A DNA stretch of 64,000 nt from Myoxocephalus aenaeus (lineage: Eukaryota; Chordata; Actinopteri; Perciformes; Cottidae). This document shows, one piece after another, positions 23,762 to 35,110 of the stretch. The notes beneath the pieces were generated by a model that saw nothing but the letters and a program-made list of their open reading frames with translations, did no database searches and was not told the DNA's origin. How positions within the stretch are numbered: position 1 is the stretch's first letter; every line of letters starts with the position of its first letter. Location of the stretch: assembly GCA_038501785.1 (NCBI GenBank), contig JBAMJR010000078.1, forward strand, positions 267,501 through 331,500, written 5' to 3'. Made by a program: the position numbers and the translations under genes.

Positions 23762-23925
23762 CTGGCCAGCTGACTGGCAGCAGAGCAGAGCAGCTGTCCT
23801 TGAAGTGATGGCCGTCGTTCAGCAGGAAGCTGAACTGTCCTCGGGCGACACGGAGAGCTCCTGCCGTACACTCTGACTGCTCTAGACGTCGGGGAACAAA
23901 AAGAGAAGTTTCAATAAACCATTGC
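23480..23925 (+). repeat. TG-bearing dispersed repeat, copy 2
   Basis: Same family and orientation as 20490-20985. TG run at 23704-23759. It contains a 3' block absent from copy 1 (CAGCAGAGCAGAGCAGCTGT to GTTCAGCAGGAAGC). It ends TAGACGTCGGGGAACAAAAA then TCAATAAACCATTGCA. The long frames across it on both strands (23395-23927) depend on the TG run and are not considered genes. Confidence 0.75.
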
Positions 23926-25539
23926 ATTCAATCGGTGTCCAATTTAACGTTTGTCTGGCTTATCTTGAGGCCTCGATGAACATGTGGGACGCGACGCCAG
24001 CTGCCAATCACGCGAGCAGACGTCGGAGCGGAAGGCGAAAGGTCCTCTGAAGGACGCGGACCGGAGGCAGCGCGGTGCTTGAAGTGTTTCGGTGCAGCGG
24101 CGTCTAGACGATCGCTCCCCCAGCGGACATCTGCTGGTACAGATGTAGGTTGTTTGTGTTTCCAGACAGCTGGGTTGGCCATTAATATCCACCGTCCTGC
24201 TTTCTGAGTCCTCAGCAGGGAGGTGTGGTCCCGGAGCACAACCTCCAAACCGGTCTGGATGTCCCTGTGTTGCCTTGAAAATAGGCCAGTAAAGGTGGCT
24301 CTGCAAGTATTTCTGAAATATTTGTCTGGCTCGTGATCATCTATCAGGTTGTGTTTGATTGAGCATTAATAACTTGCTCTCTTTGAAGTGGCTCTGATAC
24401 CTGCAGAGATATTCAGTCTGCAACCACAACGCCAGATGCAATGTGTCTGTGTTTTGATCGCTTGGGTGTGAAGTGTAGCGTCGTCCCAATCCTTATAACT
24501 AAAAGGTTCATTCACATTAACATCAAATGTTAATTTTTAAATCCTAGAGCCACATCAGTAGCTCTAACCACGGTCAACACTAAACACACAGGCGGGTTTA
24601 TGTGATATAAAGCTAGAAAGTCAACCAGGCAAATTATGCAGACTATGTTTTACTCTGTTTCTGTCCTCTACCCCGTCTCCAGCCTGCTTTATCTCCCCCC
24701 TGCTCCTCTTCTTCACTGGTCCCCAGGTGAAATGATGATGAAGGCTGCCCCCCATCCCGTTCTCTATAATCAGTTTATGAGAAATAAAAGGATGCTATAG
24801 CATTTAATTAGCAGAATCAAAGTTTTAAATGAATCAGGCTAATCCGGCCTGACATGATCTACTTCCTCCGTGTCTCTGAGCACCAACACAATTAAAACAG
24901 AAGAAGGGAAATAAAGGATTACTACGCGGACTAGGACACACAAAGGTTGCTCGGCTTGGTGGGGGAGTTCATCTCTGATCCGTTTTATTGCCCAGTGTGT
25001 GATACAATAGTCTCCCTCGCACTTTGTCCTGATAGGACCCGAGTGTCCGACTCCCACCGCCTTAAACACATTCAAACGGATGAGCTTTTGACAAAAACAA
25101 GTTTTACATGCCTAATGAAGAGATTTGCAACCAGGTCCGATGTATAATTGAGGGCAGAGGTCGACTCCAATAGTTGTAGTTTTCAACTCAATCGAGTACA
25201 TTTGAGGACTTTCAGGACAAGTGAGATTAAAAGGACTCACTATTTTCTTGCAGTGTCATTAGAGTTGGGGATTACCTGTGACTTTACAATGACTTTCCTT
25301 CTCATTCATTAGATTGTATGGTAGTATAACAATATATTCTCTTGAAAGTATAGTGTTGTTGATGTTGACAAAAACAACCATACAAAACTGTTTGATCCTC
25401 AGTTTTTACAAATGGTTATAGGGAGTGTATGACCCTCTTAGTGACCAACTGACTAACAATCCACCACAAACACAAGACATCTGTACAAGTAACTTATTAT
25501 GACCCATATTTAAGTTATTGAAGCCTCGCATTTGATATT
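23926..25539. other. Unique sequence, GC-rich at 23960-24250
   Basis: No recognisable product. 23960-24250 is CpG-rich relative to its surroundings. Confidence 0.5.
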
Positions 25540-25772
25540 TTTTGCTGTCGCCAACTCTGTTTTTGGCTGTTGCAATTTTGCTTTTTGGCTTTTGCTATCT
25601 TGTTTTTTGGACATTGCCATCTAGTTTTTGTCTGTCGCCATCTTGGTTTTTGCCCAACACTATGTAGTTTTGTTGCCGTTGCTGTCCAGGTTTTGGCCCC
25701 AACATTATTGTTTTGGCCATCTTAGATTTTGGCTGTCATCATCTTGGTTTTTGGACATTGTGATGTAGGCTT
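25540..25772. repeat. Degenerate minisatellite, about 27-33-bp unit
   Basis: Repeated variants of TTTTTGGCTGTCGCCATCTTGG across 230 bases with indels. Several units contain GCCATCTTG or GCCATCTAG, matching the core of YY1 sites on the reverse strand. Period is irregular, so the array is old. Confidence 0.75.
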
Positions 25773-28308
25773 TTCAACACATATCGGTGTGTTTGGAACC
25801 ATCAGAAACCATCATGGTGTGACTGTAGACTCTGACACCATGTCCCTGATCATCACACTACGTACTGACTCCAGTGTGTTCACACCTGGAAAGTGACAGA
25901 ATGAATTACACTTACAGCAGACAGAACACATGCTAAACATGGTTTTGAGTGTCCCGGTGATTCACACTATTCTCCCACAATGCAAAGCATGAAGGAAATG
26001 GAGGAGCTCACATCTGGAAAAACAAACGGTGGTGAAACCGCTCAAAGAAAAATCTTGAAAGACCAAAAAATAGATCATACAGTATTAACATTGTTAGAAT
26101 AATCTATTTGCAGAAGCTTTCAGACGTTGCAGTTTGACAGCACAGATATGTTATGATAGTATGCCGACTTCTTTGTGCAACAACTGCTCAAACAGTGTGC
26201 AATGATTAGTTAGTAGTTCATGTTGTATAGCAATAATGTATCTAGTCACAGCTTTGGTCTACTTTAATTTTAGGAGTTTTCAGTTTGTCTATCAGTATTG
26301 TATCCGTCGCCATCAAATAACCATTAACATATGAAGTCTATGCTGCACATCCATCAGCTCATGTTGTTAACTTGAGATACCTTGTTTTAATATTCTAATC
26401 ATATTTACTGTAACGTTGGCCTCACCGAGGCGGGCGGCAGGTGGTCTGCTGGAAATAGTTTTAACTGAGTCAGGCCGGCAGCAGATGTTGATGCACACAA
26501 AGTGAAGAAAATGACAAGTCAGTGTTAGCCTTTTTGCTGCCAATAAGCACATCTAGATGAAGGAAATGCACTATTTTGTTGCTCACCCTGAAATGTATGA
26601 AAGTGATTATAGCGATGTTCAGCTGAGAGGAATATGCCATGCTGGTAGAAATGCTGGCAGGATCATGTATCCCTGCAAAAGTCGTGTAAAGTTTAAAAAG
26701 TTGTGTACATTCATTAAAAATCCAGATGGATGGGACTCATTTTACTCTTCCATGTTTTTTAAATATTCATCCTTGATATTTCTGCCTCAACACTATCGAG
26801 GTGTACTGTATTTAGTTTGGGGTGCAATGTAAATGGTGTTATTTCTGGTCTTACAGCGCAATAATAAACAGTATTAGTGCCAAATAATCACCCAGATATA
26901 TTGTAGTCTTGCCCTGCAGCTAAGAGGAGTGTGTTGAGTGTAACGTCTGCTGTGGGGAGGAGATACCGACGTGAAATGACTTCCTCTGAATGCTTATTTC
27001 AGTGTGTTACGGCTTTGGTTTGGTTTCATCGTTCTGAACTGGTCCATGAAGAAGAAGCAAATTGGTGCTGAGGAGACGACTGCCATCAGCAGCGTTAGAG
27101 GAATGCAAAGATAAACTGGTGGCTTCCTCTGAACGCTTGAGTGGAACGCTGAGATCTTTCTTTCATTTCTTTGACCATCCTTGAGGCCGTGTTCTGATAT
27201 ATTTAGCTGCTTATTTTAAGAAGTGTCAGCTCTCGTCACTGCTTTCCTTTTTTCTTATTTTTAGGGAGATTTTTTTTTATTATTACACACTGACAGCATG
27301 GAACTTCAGCTCCTTCTCATTTGCAGGATATGAAATACACGCGGCACTCTTAATAAAGATCTGCATGAAACACGGCGGCTCTCTAGGAACTACAATGTAA
27401 ACCAATCCGCGTCTTTATTTGAAGCTGAGAGAAAAAGCTTTATGAGTGTGATGATGTCGTATTAAGACATTAAGGATGGGCCAAACAAACTGGACGTTCA
27501 ACCAGCTGACCGCTGCTATAGACTGGTGTTCAGTCAGTGAAGTTAATGGCGTTTGGGATGTTTTTTTTCTCCATACTGATGTTACATTGTGTACTTTTTT
27601 ACTTCATTTCAATATTTATATCAAGCCCAACCGTGATGTGTTTTGTTTACAGCAGAACTCACTGCGAAAACGGTGAACATGGAGCTCAAAAACTCTGAAA
27701 TGCACCTTTTGTAATATTGACAAAATAAAAATGTCCCAGTTTTTTCCACAAAGCGTTTCTATTTTAGTTTCACAGACGATGCTCAGTGGGGAGCCACATT
27801 GCACCAGAAGGAAATTGTGGTCTCCCCAGAACAATATGATGTATGAGGATGATGTATAGACGGACTGACTGAATACGCTCTGAGTTGGCAAAGGAAGAAA
27901 CTTTATCCAGGCATTTCTTTGTCTTTGTAGGCTGTGCAGGGTCAAACGGTTCTGACACTGGACTAAAAATTCTAATGTGAGGTTACGATGCAGAACCTGC
28001 TGTTGCAATTTAGTGCTGCATATTTGCAATAAAAAAAAGTCTTGATTGACCATTTTTTTGTAAAAGGAGTTAGTAATTATTGATGACAATCACTCTGTGT
28101 GCCTGTGGAGCTGAATCCCAGCATCCATCACATCTAAGATGCATTTTAGTGCAAATGATTGCTCGTCAGTCTGGAAGATGTTAGCGAGGGTGCTAGCTGT
28201 TAGCTACTTCACAGAGAGAAGCTGAACATGAAAGAGAGAGGGGCAAGGTGTCAAAGAGAAAGGGAAGATAGCAGGTGTTACACTAAGTTCTTTATTTACT
28301 TATATACA

Positions 28309-28309
<1 letters not shown>
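25773..28309. other. Unique sequence
   Basis: No gene recognised. The frames at 26557-26832 and 27616-28089 show no recognisable protein family and no splice or start context that convinces me. Confidence 0.5.

Positions 28310-28373
<64 letters not shown>
28310..28373. repeat. (AT)n microsatellite, about 32 units
   Basis: Perfect AT dinucleotide run seen directly. Confidence 0.97.
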
Positions 28374-28378
<5 letters not shown>

Positions 28379-29799
28379 ATGTTCACTTCTGGGACACATA
28401 TTATCACAAGTTGTGTGTCCTATCAAATGATAAGACACTTTGAGATATTGTTTCCCTCCTTTTTAATCCTGCAGGTGAACTAATATCTCCCTTTCAACAT
28501 TTCCATCCAATTACTGCTCTGAGCGAATGCAGCGAGGCGTCATCTCTGATGCGCCGACAGACCTGAATCCCTGAAGAATGTTTTCCATCGAGTGTACGAT
28601 GTGACACACAGGTGTGTTGTGACCTCAGTGACCTTTCTTTGTTGTTAAATTAATTGCGAAGCTACTGATCCTGATTCAAGCGGAAACCTCCAGGTTTGAA
28701 AAATAAAGCCAATGCGAAAATGCACAAAAGCTGCCTGTACTGGTCCATGTGAGGCTGGCTCCAAAAGAGTCAATCCCCCGAGAGCCGCTTGTTAAAATGC
28801 CAAACTTTACAACCGAAATAAACATGTTTACTGCCTGGTACTAAACATGGTTTATGCTAATATGTTGTTGAGTGTTTGGATTCTGGGAAAACAGCCGTGG
28901 TCCCAGCAGTGAAGATACTATACTATACTCGTTTGTTCATATAAATGCATGGCCATTCAACATATTTAGAGATGCATGGTTTTACTCGACAGGAAGGGTA
29001 CGAAACATTGTAATCTGGAAATGAACTAGTAACTAAATGAGTAAAAACCACAATGTGTTCCTCTGAAGTGTTGTGATTTATTACTCCTTTCATCATGGAC
29101 ATCGCAGACCAGATCCACTACTTTTCTTCGTACCTTTCACAATAAAAGCCTAAGACATATACACTGCTTCAGGGAGAGGGGACTCCAATTCACTCAGAGC
29201 ATTTCTCTAAAGGGAACTCCATAAATATGCTACTTTAGACTATAGGCAGAAGCTGCGTCGGGTCAATAGGATGCTGGCAGTCGGTCGTCTGCCTGCCAGA
29301 ATCTATCGGAACCTTTTATGCAACTGTGGGAAACTGGCATCTCCGCCTGGGACGAATAGTTTTGATGTGAAATATTTGCATGGGAGTATTTTGTATTTTT
29401 GTGTTGTACATTTGTCACACCCCCATTGTGTAAAGGCCTTGGCACATCAATGAAAGAACTGACCTTAAAACAGCCTAAATGTATCTCCCATCATCAGACC
29501 TGGAGAGACAGCTTGTTCTGAACAATCAAACCAATAGGCATGTGCTGGCCGTCCTGCAGGGAGGACCATGTGCAGGTGTATGAATGACGTCTCTCCTTCA
29601 CGCGACCTTGCCTCCTCAGCTGTCCCCTCATCCTCCCCCTGGTGAGTTATCTCCTCCATCTCGTCAAGAGAGTTCATGTCCATCCACCAGCCCTGCCAAC
29701 GCGCTACGAGGCAGCGGGCTTGTTGTGTCCTTCGCTCATGGGACCGTACCTCAACCTCTACGTCACCCACTTAGCCTGACTGTCACTCTGCTTCCCTGT
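28374..29799. other. Unique sequence
   Basis: No feature recognised. Confidence 0.5.
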
Positions 29800-29901
29800 G
29801 ACCCTGGAGGAGGAAGGACTTACAGGACTGATGGACCCTGGAGGAGGAAGGACTTACAGGACTGATGGACCCTGGAGGAGGAAGGACTTACAGGACTGAT
29901 G
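29800..29901. repeat. 34-bp tandem triplication
   Basis: Three identical consecutive 34-bp units beginning GACCCTGGAGGAGGAAGGAC and ending CAGGACTGATG. Confidence 0.95.
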
Positions 29902-29957
29902 GCTGAGCTGAGAGTCAGGCATGGCAATTTGACGTGTGATTGAATACAATTACTGTG

Positions 29958-30256
29958 GATGTAAATGGATATCTCTTTTCTGGTCTTCGGACCACTCAAA
30001 GTGCTTCAACACTACAGGTCATCATTCACCCGTTCACACACTGATGACAGGAGCTACCATGAAGGTGCCACCTGCCCGTCAGGACTCTTACATTCACACT
30101 CCTTCACACACCGCAGGAGCAGCCTGTGGGGGGAAATCAGGGTTAAGCATCTTGCCCAAGGACACATCTACATGGACTAGCGGAGTCAGGGATCGAACCG
30201 CCGATCCTTTGATTGAAGGACGACCCCGCTCTACCACTGATCCAGTCGCCCCTACG
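29958..30256 (-). mobile_element. tRNA-derived SINE, near full length
   Basis: On the minus strand the head reads GGGCGACTGGATCAGTGGTA with an A-box-like TGGATCAGTGG (complement of 30234-30244) and an exact B-box GGTTCGATCCC (complement of 30189-30199). The body has GTCCTTGGGCAAGATGCTTA and the tail CACTTTGAGTGGTCCGAAGA. It shares body and tail with the SINE at 63187-63475. Confidence 0.87.
30189..30244 (-). promoter_or_regulatory. Pol III A and B boxes of the SINE
   Basis: The B-box GGTTCGATCCC matches the consensus GGTTCGANNCC exactly. The A-box is one or two bases off consensus. Together they could support Pol III initiation, but activity is not shown. Confidence 0.6.
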
Positions 30257-30335
30257 ATGCATAAAGGGTTGAGAACATTTACAGCGTCAACAAGACCGGT
30301 GGATTGAAGATAATGTGGGAAGTGCCTTCAACTTG

Positions 30336-30470
30336 CATTCTGTCTAATGGCCAGCAGGGGGCGACTCCTCAGAATGAAGTCTATTTCTCACTTGATTTAT
30401 GACCTTCGTAAACATTGTAAACAAGAGTGTCTCAGTCCAGTGCACGCAGAATACAAGGTATGTTTATATA
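30336..30470 (+). repeat. Single-unit copy of the 4.8-kb dispersed repeat
   Basis: CTTGCATTCTGTCTAATGG, then CCAGCAGGGGGCGACTCCTC (CTCF-like core at 30351-30365), GAAGTCTATTTCTCACTTGA and GTAAACATTGTAAACAAGAG follow the order seen at 6309-6400. Here there is no tandem expansion. Confidence 0.75.
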
Positions 30471-31058
30471 TAGTGTGTTGTTCATTTTATTATTATCATT
30501 ATTAATTAAAACACTCCAACTGATACACATGTTTTGTTATTATTATTCATTAAGCATAAGAGAATCTTCTCGGTTTAAAATATCCAAACTTTCCATTTAA
30601 GTCCAAGAGACGGTGTGTAAGTAAAGTAAACATTGTTTCATTTCAAATATTTAACATTTGAAATGTCATTACACTCAATTGCCAGAAGCAGGATCATGTT
30701 TTAACACCGCAGCTCGATAAGAAACAAAACCTAATTTTTTAAAGTGAGGTTATGTGAGTGTTTATGTTATGGTGGCTTGTATTTCCATATCGCGCTTCCC
30801 CTTGCCTGCCTCTGACATCGTGCCATTGAAATAACCACGTTGGCTCGGCTCAGCGCACACAGTAATGGCCGCCGCTTTGATTGCGCCGTCTCCTCGTTTT
30901 TGCGCCTTTCCAGAAAACAGATGGCGATTTAAATCGGCGCTCGCTCACAGGAGATCGTCTTGACGCGCCTCTCTTTCCCCGTCCCGTCTTACCCGCTCTC
31001 CTCCGTTGGCGTCATTCTCCTTAATGCGGGCCGCTTGAACGAGGAGCAAACAGAGAAC
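30471..31058. other. Unique sequence rising to a GC-rich block
   Basis: AT-rich to about 30770, then CpG-rich with CCGCCGCTTTGATTGCGCCG and a CGATTTAAATCG palindrome near 30926. The GC-rich region continues to about 31640. Could be a CpG island or regulatory block; no exon recognised. Confidence 0.45.
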
Positions 31059-31188
31059 CGCCGGCGTCGCTGTCACTTCGACGGCATCCGTTTGTACCGC
31101 AGCCGTCTCTCTAAATATAGACCTGTGAAGGTACAGATGTCTCGGAGAGTATTTGATGCGGCGATGTTTGAGCTAAAAGAAGATTTGC
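31059..31188 (+). repeat. Arm A of a perfect 130-bp inverted duplication
   Basis: From CGCCGGCGTCGCTGTCACTT to GCTAAAAGAAGATTTGC, this matches the reverse complement of 32403-32532 at all 130 positions. Homology stops abruptly on both sides. Both arms are open in one frame (containing YRPVKVQMSRRVFDAAMF) but I do not recognise the peptide. The arm contains CTAAATATAG (31111-31120), an exact match to the MEF2 consensus YTAWWWWTAR, and a CTGTGAAG/GTACAG donor-like word. Confidence 0.95.
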
Positions 31189-32402
31189 TTCCTTGCTGGG
31201 AAAATGTGAAAGATTGAGGCAGCGAATTATTATTTATTTTTTTATAATCACAGAAAGCTACTGCTTTTATGAGTTAAAATGAATAATAATAAAGCATATT
31301 AAAAGGAAACCAGCGAAGGCCGTGTTTGTCCCGGACCGATCAGCTGTCATCATCTCCATAAACCCGGCCGCTCGTCTCCGGCGATGCGCGGAAGCCCCTG
31401 TTGCCCCGCGGCGAAGGCTTTAAAGACACGCTGCTGACAGACGGCTGTGAGGCCTGACGGCCCACGCTGAGGAGATGGATTTGGTTAATGGTCCAGCAGA
31501 AGGAAGCGTGAAGCTGGGGAAGCCGCGGAGAGAACAGGATGCAGGAGTCCCACAGACCTAAAGGACTTATTGATCGAGGAGGTCGTCCCCGCCTCGATGG
31601 CTGCTGGGAACGTTCTGTGATGTCGTAATGGAGATGAAAGCTTCGTCACGCTGCATGCAATTACATTATTTATTGTTTCATGGCAGTGTGATAAAATGAC
31701 ATTTTCACTCTACACTCGATTACATTTGACAACGGTTCACTTTGAAATATTTCGGTCATCTAACTTTTTTAATGTCCCCAGTTTTGTAACTAAATTAACT
31801 ATTCATTGCTAATTAAATTATGTGTTCATTTTTTATTTAATAGAAAATAAATGAATAGTTTTTTTAACAGACTTACATCCAAGATAATTGCAATTCTGTT
31901 CACTTTTGGATAAAAAACCTTTCTGAGTTCTAGACTATGGATTTATTGTAAACTCAAAGTGTTTAACTAGGAATGAGTCTATAACTTTCATACTGCCCCA
32001 ATATGATTGTTTCATAAAGGCATCCGTGATACATTGTGATTATATCACATCTAAGGGCTATGGGGGAAATATGAAGTATCGATTGACTTTTTAAATTAAA
32101 ATACTTATGGCTCTTATTGATTAACACTGAACTTTTGTTTCACAAAAAGAAAAATGATAGAAAACTGCATTCATCTACTGGGAAGTGTAACTAATGCCTC
32201 TTTGTTTTCCAGGTGATGAAACTATCTCCTCTATGTGTCCATAACATAATGGTCATACATGTTCATGACACCTGAGTGATCCTCCATCAGAGACGACGAG
32301 CAACACGCATTGCACAGCAAGCTGGCCGTCCCTAGCAACCGTTGCTATGCTGCCATACATAGTAAATCCACCGCTCTGCAGGCTGAGGCTTTGAAAACAC
32401 TC
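31189..32402. other. Spacer between the inverted arms
   Basis: Spacer of 1,214 bases: GC-rich and CpG-rich to about 31640, then AT-rich. No gene recognised. Confidence 0.6.
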
Positions 32403-32532
32403 GCAAATCTTCTTTTAGCTCAAACATCGCCGCATCAAATACTCTCCGAGACATCTGTACCTTCACAGGTCTATATTTAGAGAGACGGCTGCGGTACAAA
32501 CGGATGCCGTCGAAGTGACAGCGACGCCGGCG
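32403..32532 (-). repeat. Arm B of the 130-bp inverted duplication
   Basis: Exact reverse complement of 31059-31188, including the MEF2-like site (32471-32480). Flanks (AAAACACTCG on the left, TCTACGCTCACGTG on the right) do not match arm A. Confidence 0.95.
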
Positions 32533-32616
32533 TCTACGCTCACGTGATCGAGTGATGGCGTTGCATGGAGAATCCATAGATGTTGAGCACTTAAAGAAAT
32601 GAGGGTCTAATCATTC

Positions 32617-32621
<5 letters not shown>

Positions 32622-32677
<56 letters not shown>

Positions 32678-32681
32678 CATA
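32622..32681. repeat. (TA)n microsatellite, left of Tc1 derivative
   Basis: TA run that served as target for the Tc1-like element; it continues at 33525-33567 on the other side. Confidence 0.96.
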
Positions 32682-33521
32682 CAGTCAGGTCCATAAATAT
32701 TTGGACATTGACAAATGTTTCATTATTTTGGCTCTGTACACCACAACAATGGAGTTGAAATGAAAAAATCAAGATGTGCTTTAAGTGCAGACTTTCAGCT
32801 TTAATTTGAGGGTATTTACATCCAAATCAGGTGAACGGTGTAGGAACTACAACAAATGTATAAGTGGCCACCCCGTTTTTAAGGGACCAAAAGGCATTTC
32901 CCTTCAGTTTGGTCTTCAGCAAGTGAAATGCATGCTCAATTGGAATCAGGTCAGGTGGTTGACTTGGCCATTGCAGAACATTCCACTTCTTTGCCTTAAA
33001 AAACTCCCTGGTGAGCTCAGCAACACCAAAAGACCCGGAAGACCACGGAAGACAACTGTGGTGGATGACAGAATGTTCTGCAATGGCCAAGTCAATCACC
33101 TGACCTGACTTCAATTGAGCATGCATTTCACTTGCTGAAGACAAAACTGAAGGGAAAATGCCCCAAGAAGCAGCAGGAAGTGAAGACGGTTGCAGTAGAG
33201 GCCTGCAGAGCATCACCAGGGACCAAACCCAGCGTCTGGTGATGTCTATGGAATCCAGACTTCAGGCTGTCATTGACTGCAAAGGATTTTCAACAAAGTA
33301 TTAAAAGTGACAATTAGATTTATGATTATATTAATTTGTCCAATTACTTCTGGTCCCTTAAAAAGAGGGTGGCCACATTTGAATTTGTTGTAGTTCCTAC
33401 ACCGTTCACCTGATTTGGATGTAAATACCCTCAAATTAAAACTCATTTCAACTCCATTGTTGTGGTGTACAGAGCCAAAATAATGAAAAATTTGTCAATG
33501 TCCAAATATTTATGGACCTGA

Positions 33522-33524
<3 letters not shown>
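32682..33524. mobile_element. Palindromic Tc1-like derivative inside a TA microsatellite
   Basis: Both termini read CAGTCAGGTCCATAAATATT inward and are flanked by TA. The two arms match for most of their length: after the terminal repeat each carries GGTGAACGGTGTAGGAACTA and then, inverted in the left arm, the end of a Tc1 transposase gene. The right arm (about 33070-33303, +) gives WPSQSPDL, IEHAFHLLKTKLKG and SRLQAVIDCKGFSTKY before a stop, with frameshifts; the left arm repeats the first part on the minus strand (32827-33216). The left arm lacks about 150 bases present in the right. Between the arms lies a scrap of the N-terminal DNA-binding region (RPGRPRKTTVVDDR). The element is thus a fold-back built from two transposase 3' ends in opposite orientation and cannot encode transposase. 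Confidence 0.9.

Positions 33525-33567
<43 letters not shown>
33525..33567. repeat. (TA)n microsatellite, right of Tc1 derivative
   Basis: Continuation of the TA run split by the insertion. Confidence 0.95.
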
Positions 33568-34839
33568 CCGTGGGTTGCTGCCTGCATCATACATGAATGT
33601 GAAGGAAGGCCTTCATGAATTCATACCCTTTGATCTGGAGAATCCTGGCCTACTGTTACTAACATGCTCCATTCAGTGTAGAGAGAAATAATGATGACTC
33701 TTGGCTGCTATCTTGACATTTACATTTCTCCTGTTTGGATTGAGGGATGCCTCCAGCTGACTGGAAATACATCCAAGGCATATTGACTACCTGCCATTCT
33801 GGATCAAGTGGAGTACGACCAACCCGTCCTTAATCCCAAATCAATTGACCGTGTTAGGGCCACTGACCAAGCCGCCACGTTTGACGAGTCGACAGAACGG
33901 GTTGGCTTGACGCGCCCATTCTGAGTGTTAAAGCCTAGGGCAAAGGCAGACTCAAATGAGTGCACGGTATTTTACATGTGTGGACTTGATTGTTTGTGTC
34001 ACACAAAAGGTCCGTTTCCCTCCGCTGAACTGTGAAGTGCAGCACTTTAGTTGTTCCGTTGGCCTGATGGCCCGTGAATGGGTGTGAAGACATCGGCCGG
34101 GCTGTGGTACATGGGCTTTCCCCGGGCTGTGGTACATGGGCTTTCCCCGGGCTCACCTCGGGGTCTCCTTTTCTGCTCCATATCCTGACGAGAGCTTCTG
34201 CGATGTCACAGCGAGACGTGCCAAACGCATCGTCACAATGTGGCGCGAGAGAATGCGGATTACAGGAGCTTATTTTCCCGGCCACCGAAGTGAAATCTAT
34301 TCAGTGTGAGCTTTCCTTGTGAACGTGGAAGTGTTATTTCCGCCTTGTTTGACACACTTGGTTATTATGCGTGTTTTCCTGTGGGACTGTGACGTTTTAG
34401 TTTCTGTGGGTCTTTGTCACGCTGCCCTGATTTCAGAGCAGGGGGGCTTGTGGGACCGAGGCCGCAGAAGCGAAAATCAATAGCTTTGCGAGCAATAACA
34501 TTTTACCAGCGACGAGTGCATTCAGCAAGTGAATCCCTGCATAATACTCTTCAAAGCTGCAATGTGTTGTGGATGCAGTCCTGTGAAAGCGCTGCTCGTA
34601 CCTTCATGGAGCCCCCAGGAATCACACTTACCTACCGATGGGTAGAGGTGGGCCCGCGACTGTTTGGTGAGGATGTTTTTTAGATGCTCTCCGGGGCTGT
34701 GAGTGGCAGTAAATGTGGGAGCAGGTCTAATCGTGAAAGTAGACAATGTGTGTTTGGCTATCAGCATGATTGGTACCCGTGTTGCTGTAAAACAGGACTG
34801 GACTCATGACCTTTGTCCACAGTCAAAACATTCTCACTT
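33568..34839. other. Unique sequence with a 28-bp duplication at 34098-34150
   Basis: CCGGGCTGTGGTACATGGGC plus TTTCCC occurs twice in tandem at 34098-34150. The stretch 34180-34310 has a conserved-element look (CGAGAGCTTCTGCGATGTCA). No gene recognised. Confidence 0.5.
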
Positions 34840-35110
34840 CCAACGCCCTACGCTTTGAACTATGACGCTCCAGTTACTCCTCTAGCATCAGCTTCCGACG
34901 TGGTACTGACAGCGTATCGACCGCAAACTGTCTCTTTACAAAATAAAATTAGCAACGTAGGTTTACTTAGTTTGACTAAAGTAGTTGATTAAGGGGAGGC
35001 CACGTGCTTGACTAGTTTTCGGAAACGATTGTGGTTTAGGTTGAAACAAAATAAGTGTGTTTGTTGTGTAACCGGTGTTAGTGAAGTACGTAAGTTACGT
35101 AACAAAACTG
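34840..35110 (+). repeat. Dispersed repeat, copy 2, without MITE insertion
   Basis: Aligns in order with 13490-13990 and contains AACGTAGGTTTACTTAG at the place where the MITE interrupts copy 1. It is diverged and has an extra GTAGTTGATTAAGGGG segment. Confidence 0.6.

Noticed and set aside
20708..23927. Frames containing VCVCVCVC or THTHTHTH
   Set aside because: Produced by TG/CA microsatellites read through.
23960..24306. GC-rich minus-strand frames as an exon
   Set aside because: Two overlapping frames of similar length, no known family, no clear splice signals.
30189..30256. Functional tRNA genes at SINE heads (also 16576-16630 and 63189-63239)
   Set aside because: Box A and B motifs are there but each is fused to a SINE body and no complete cloverleaf is visible.
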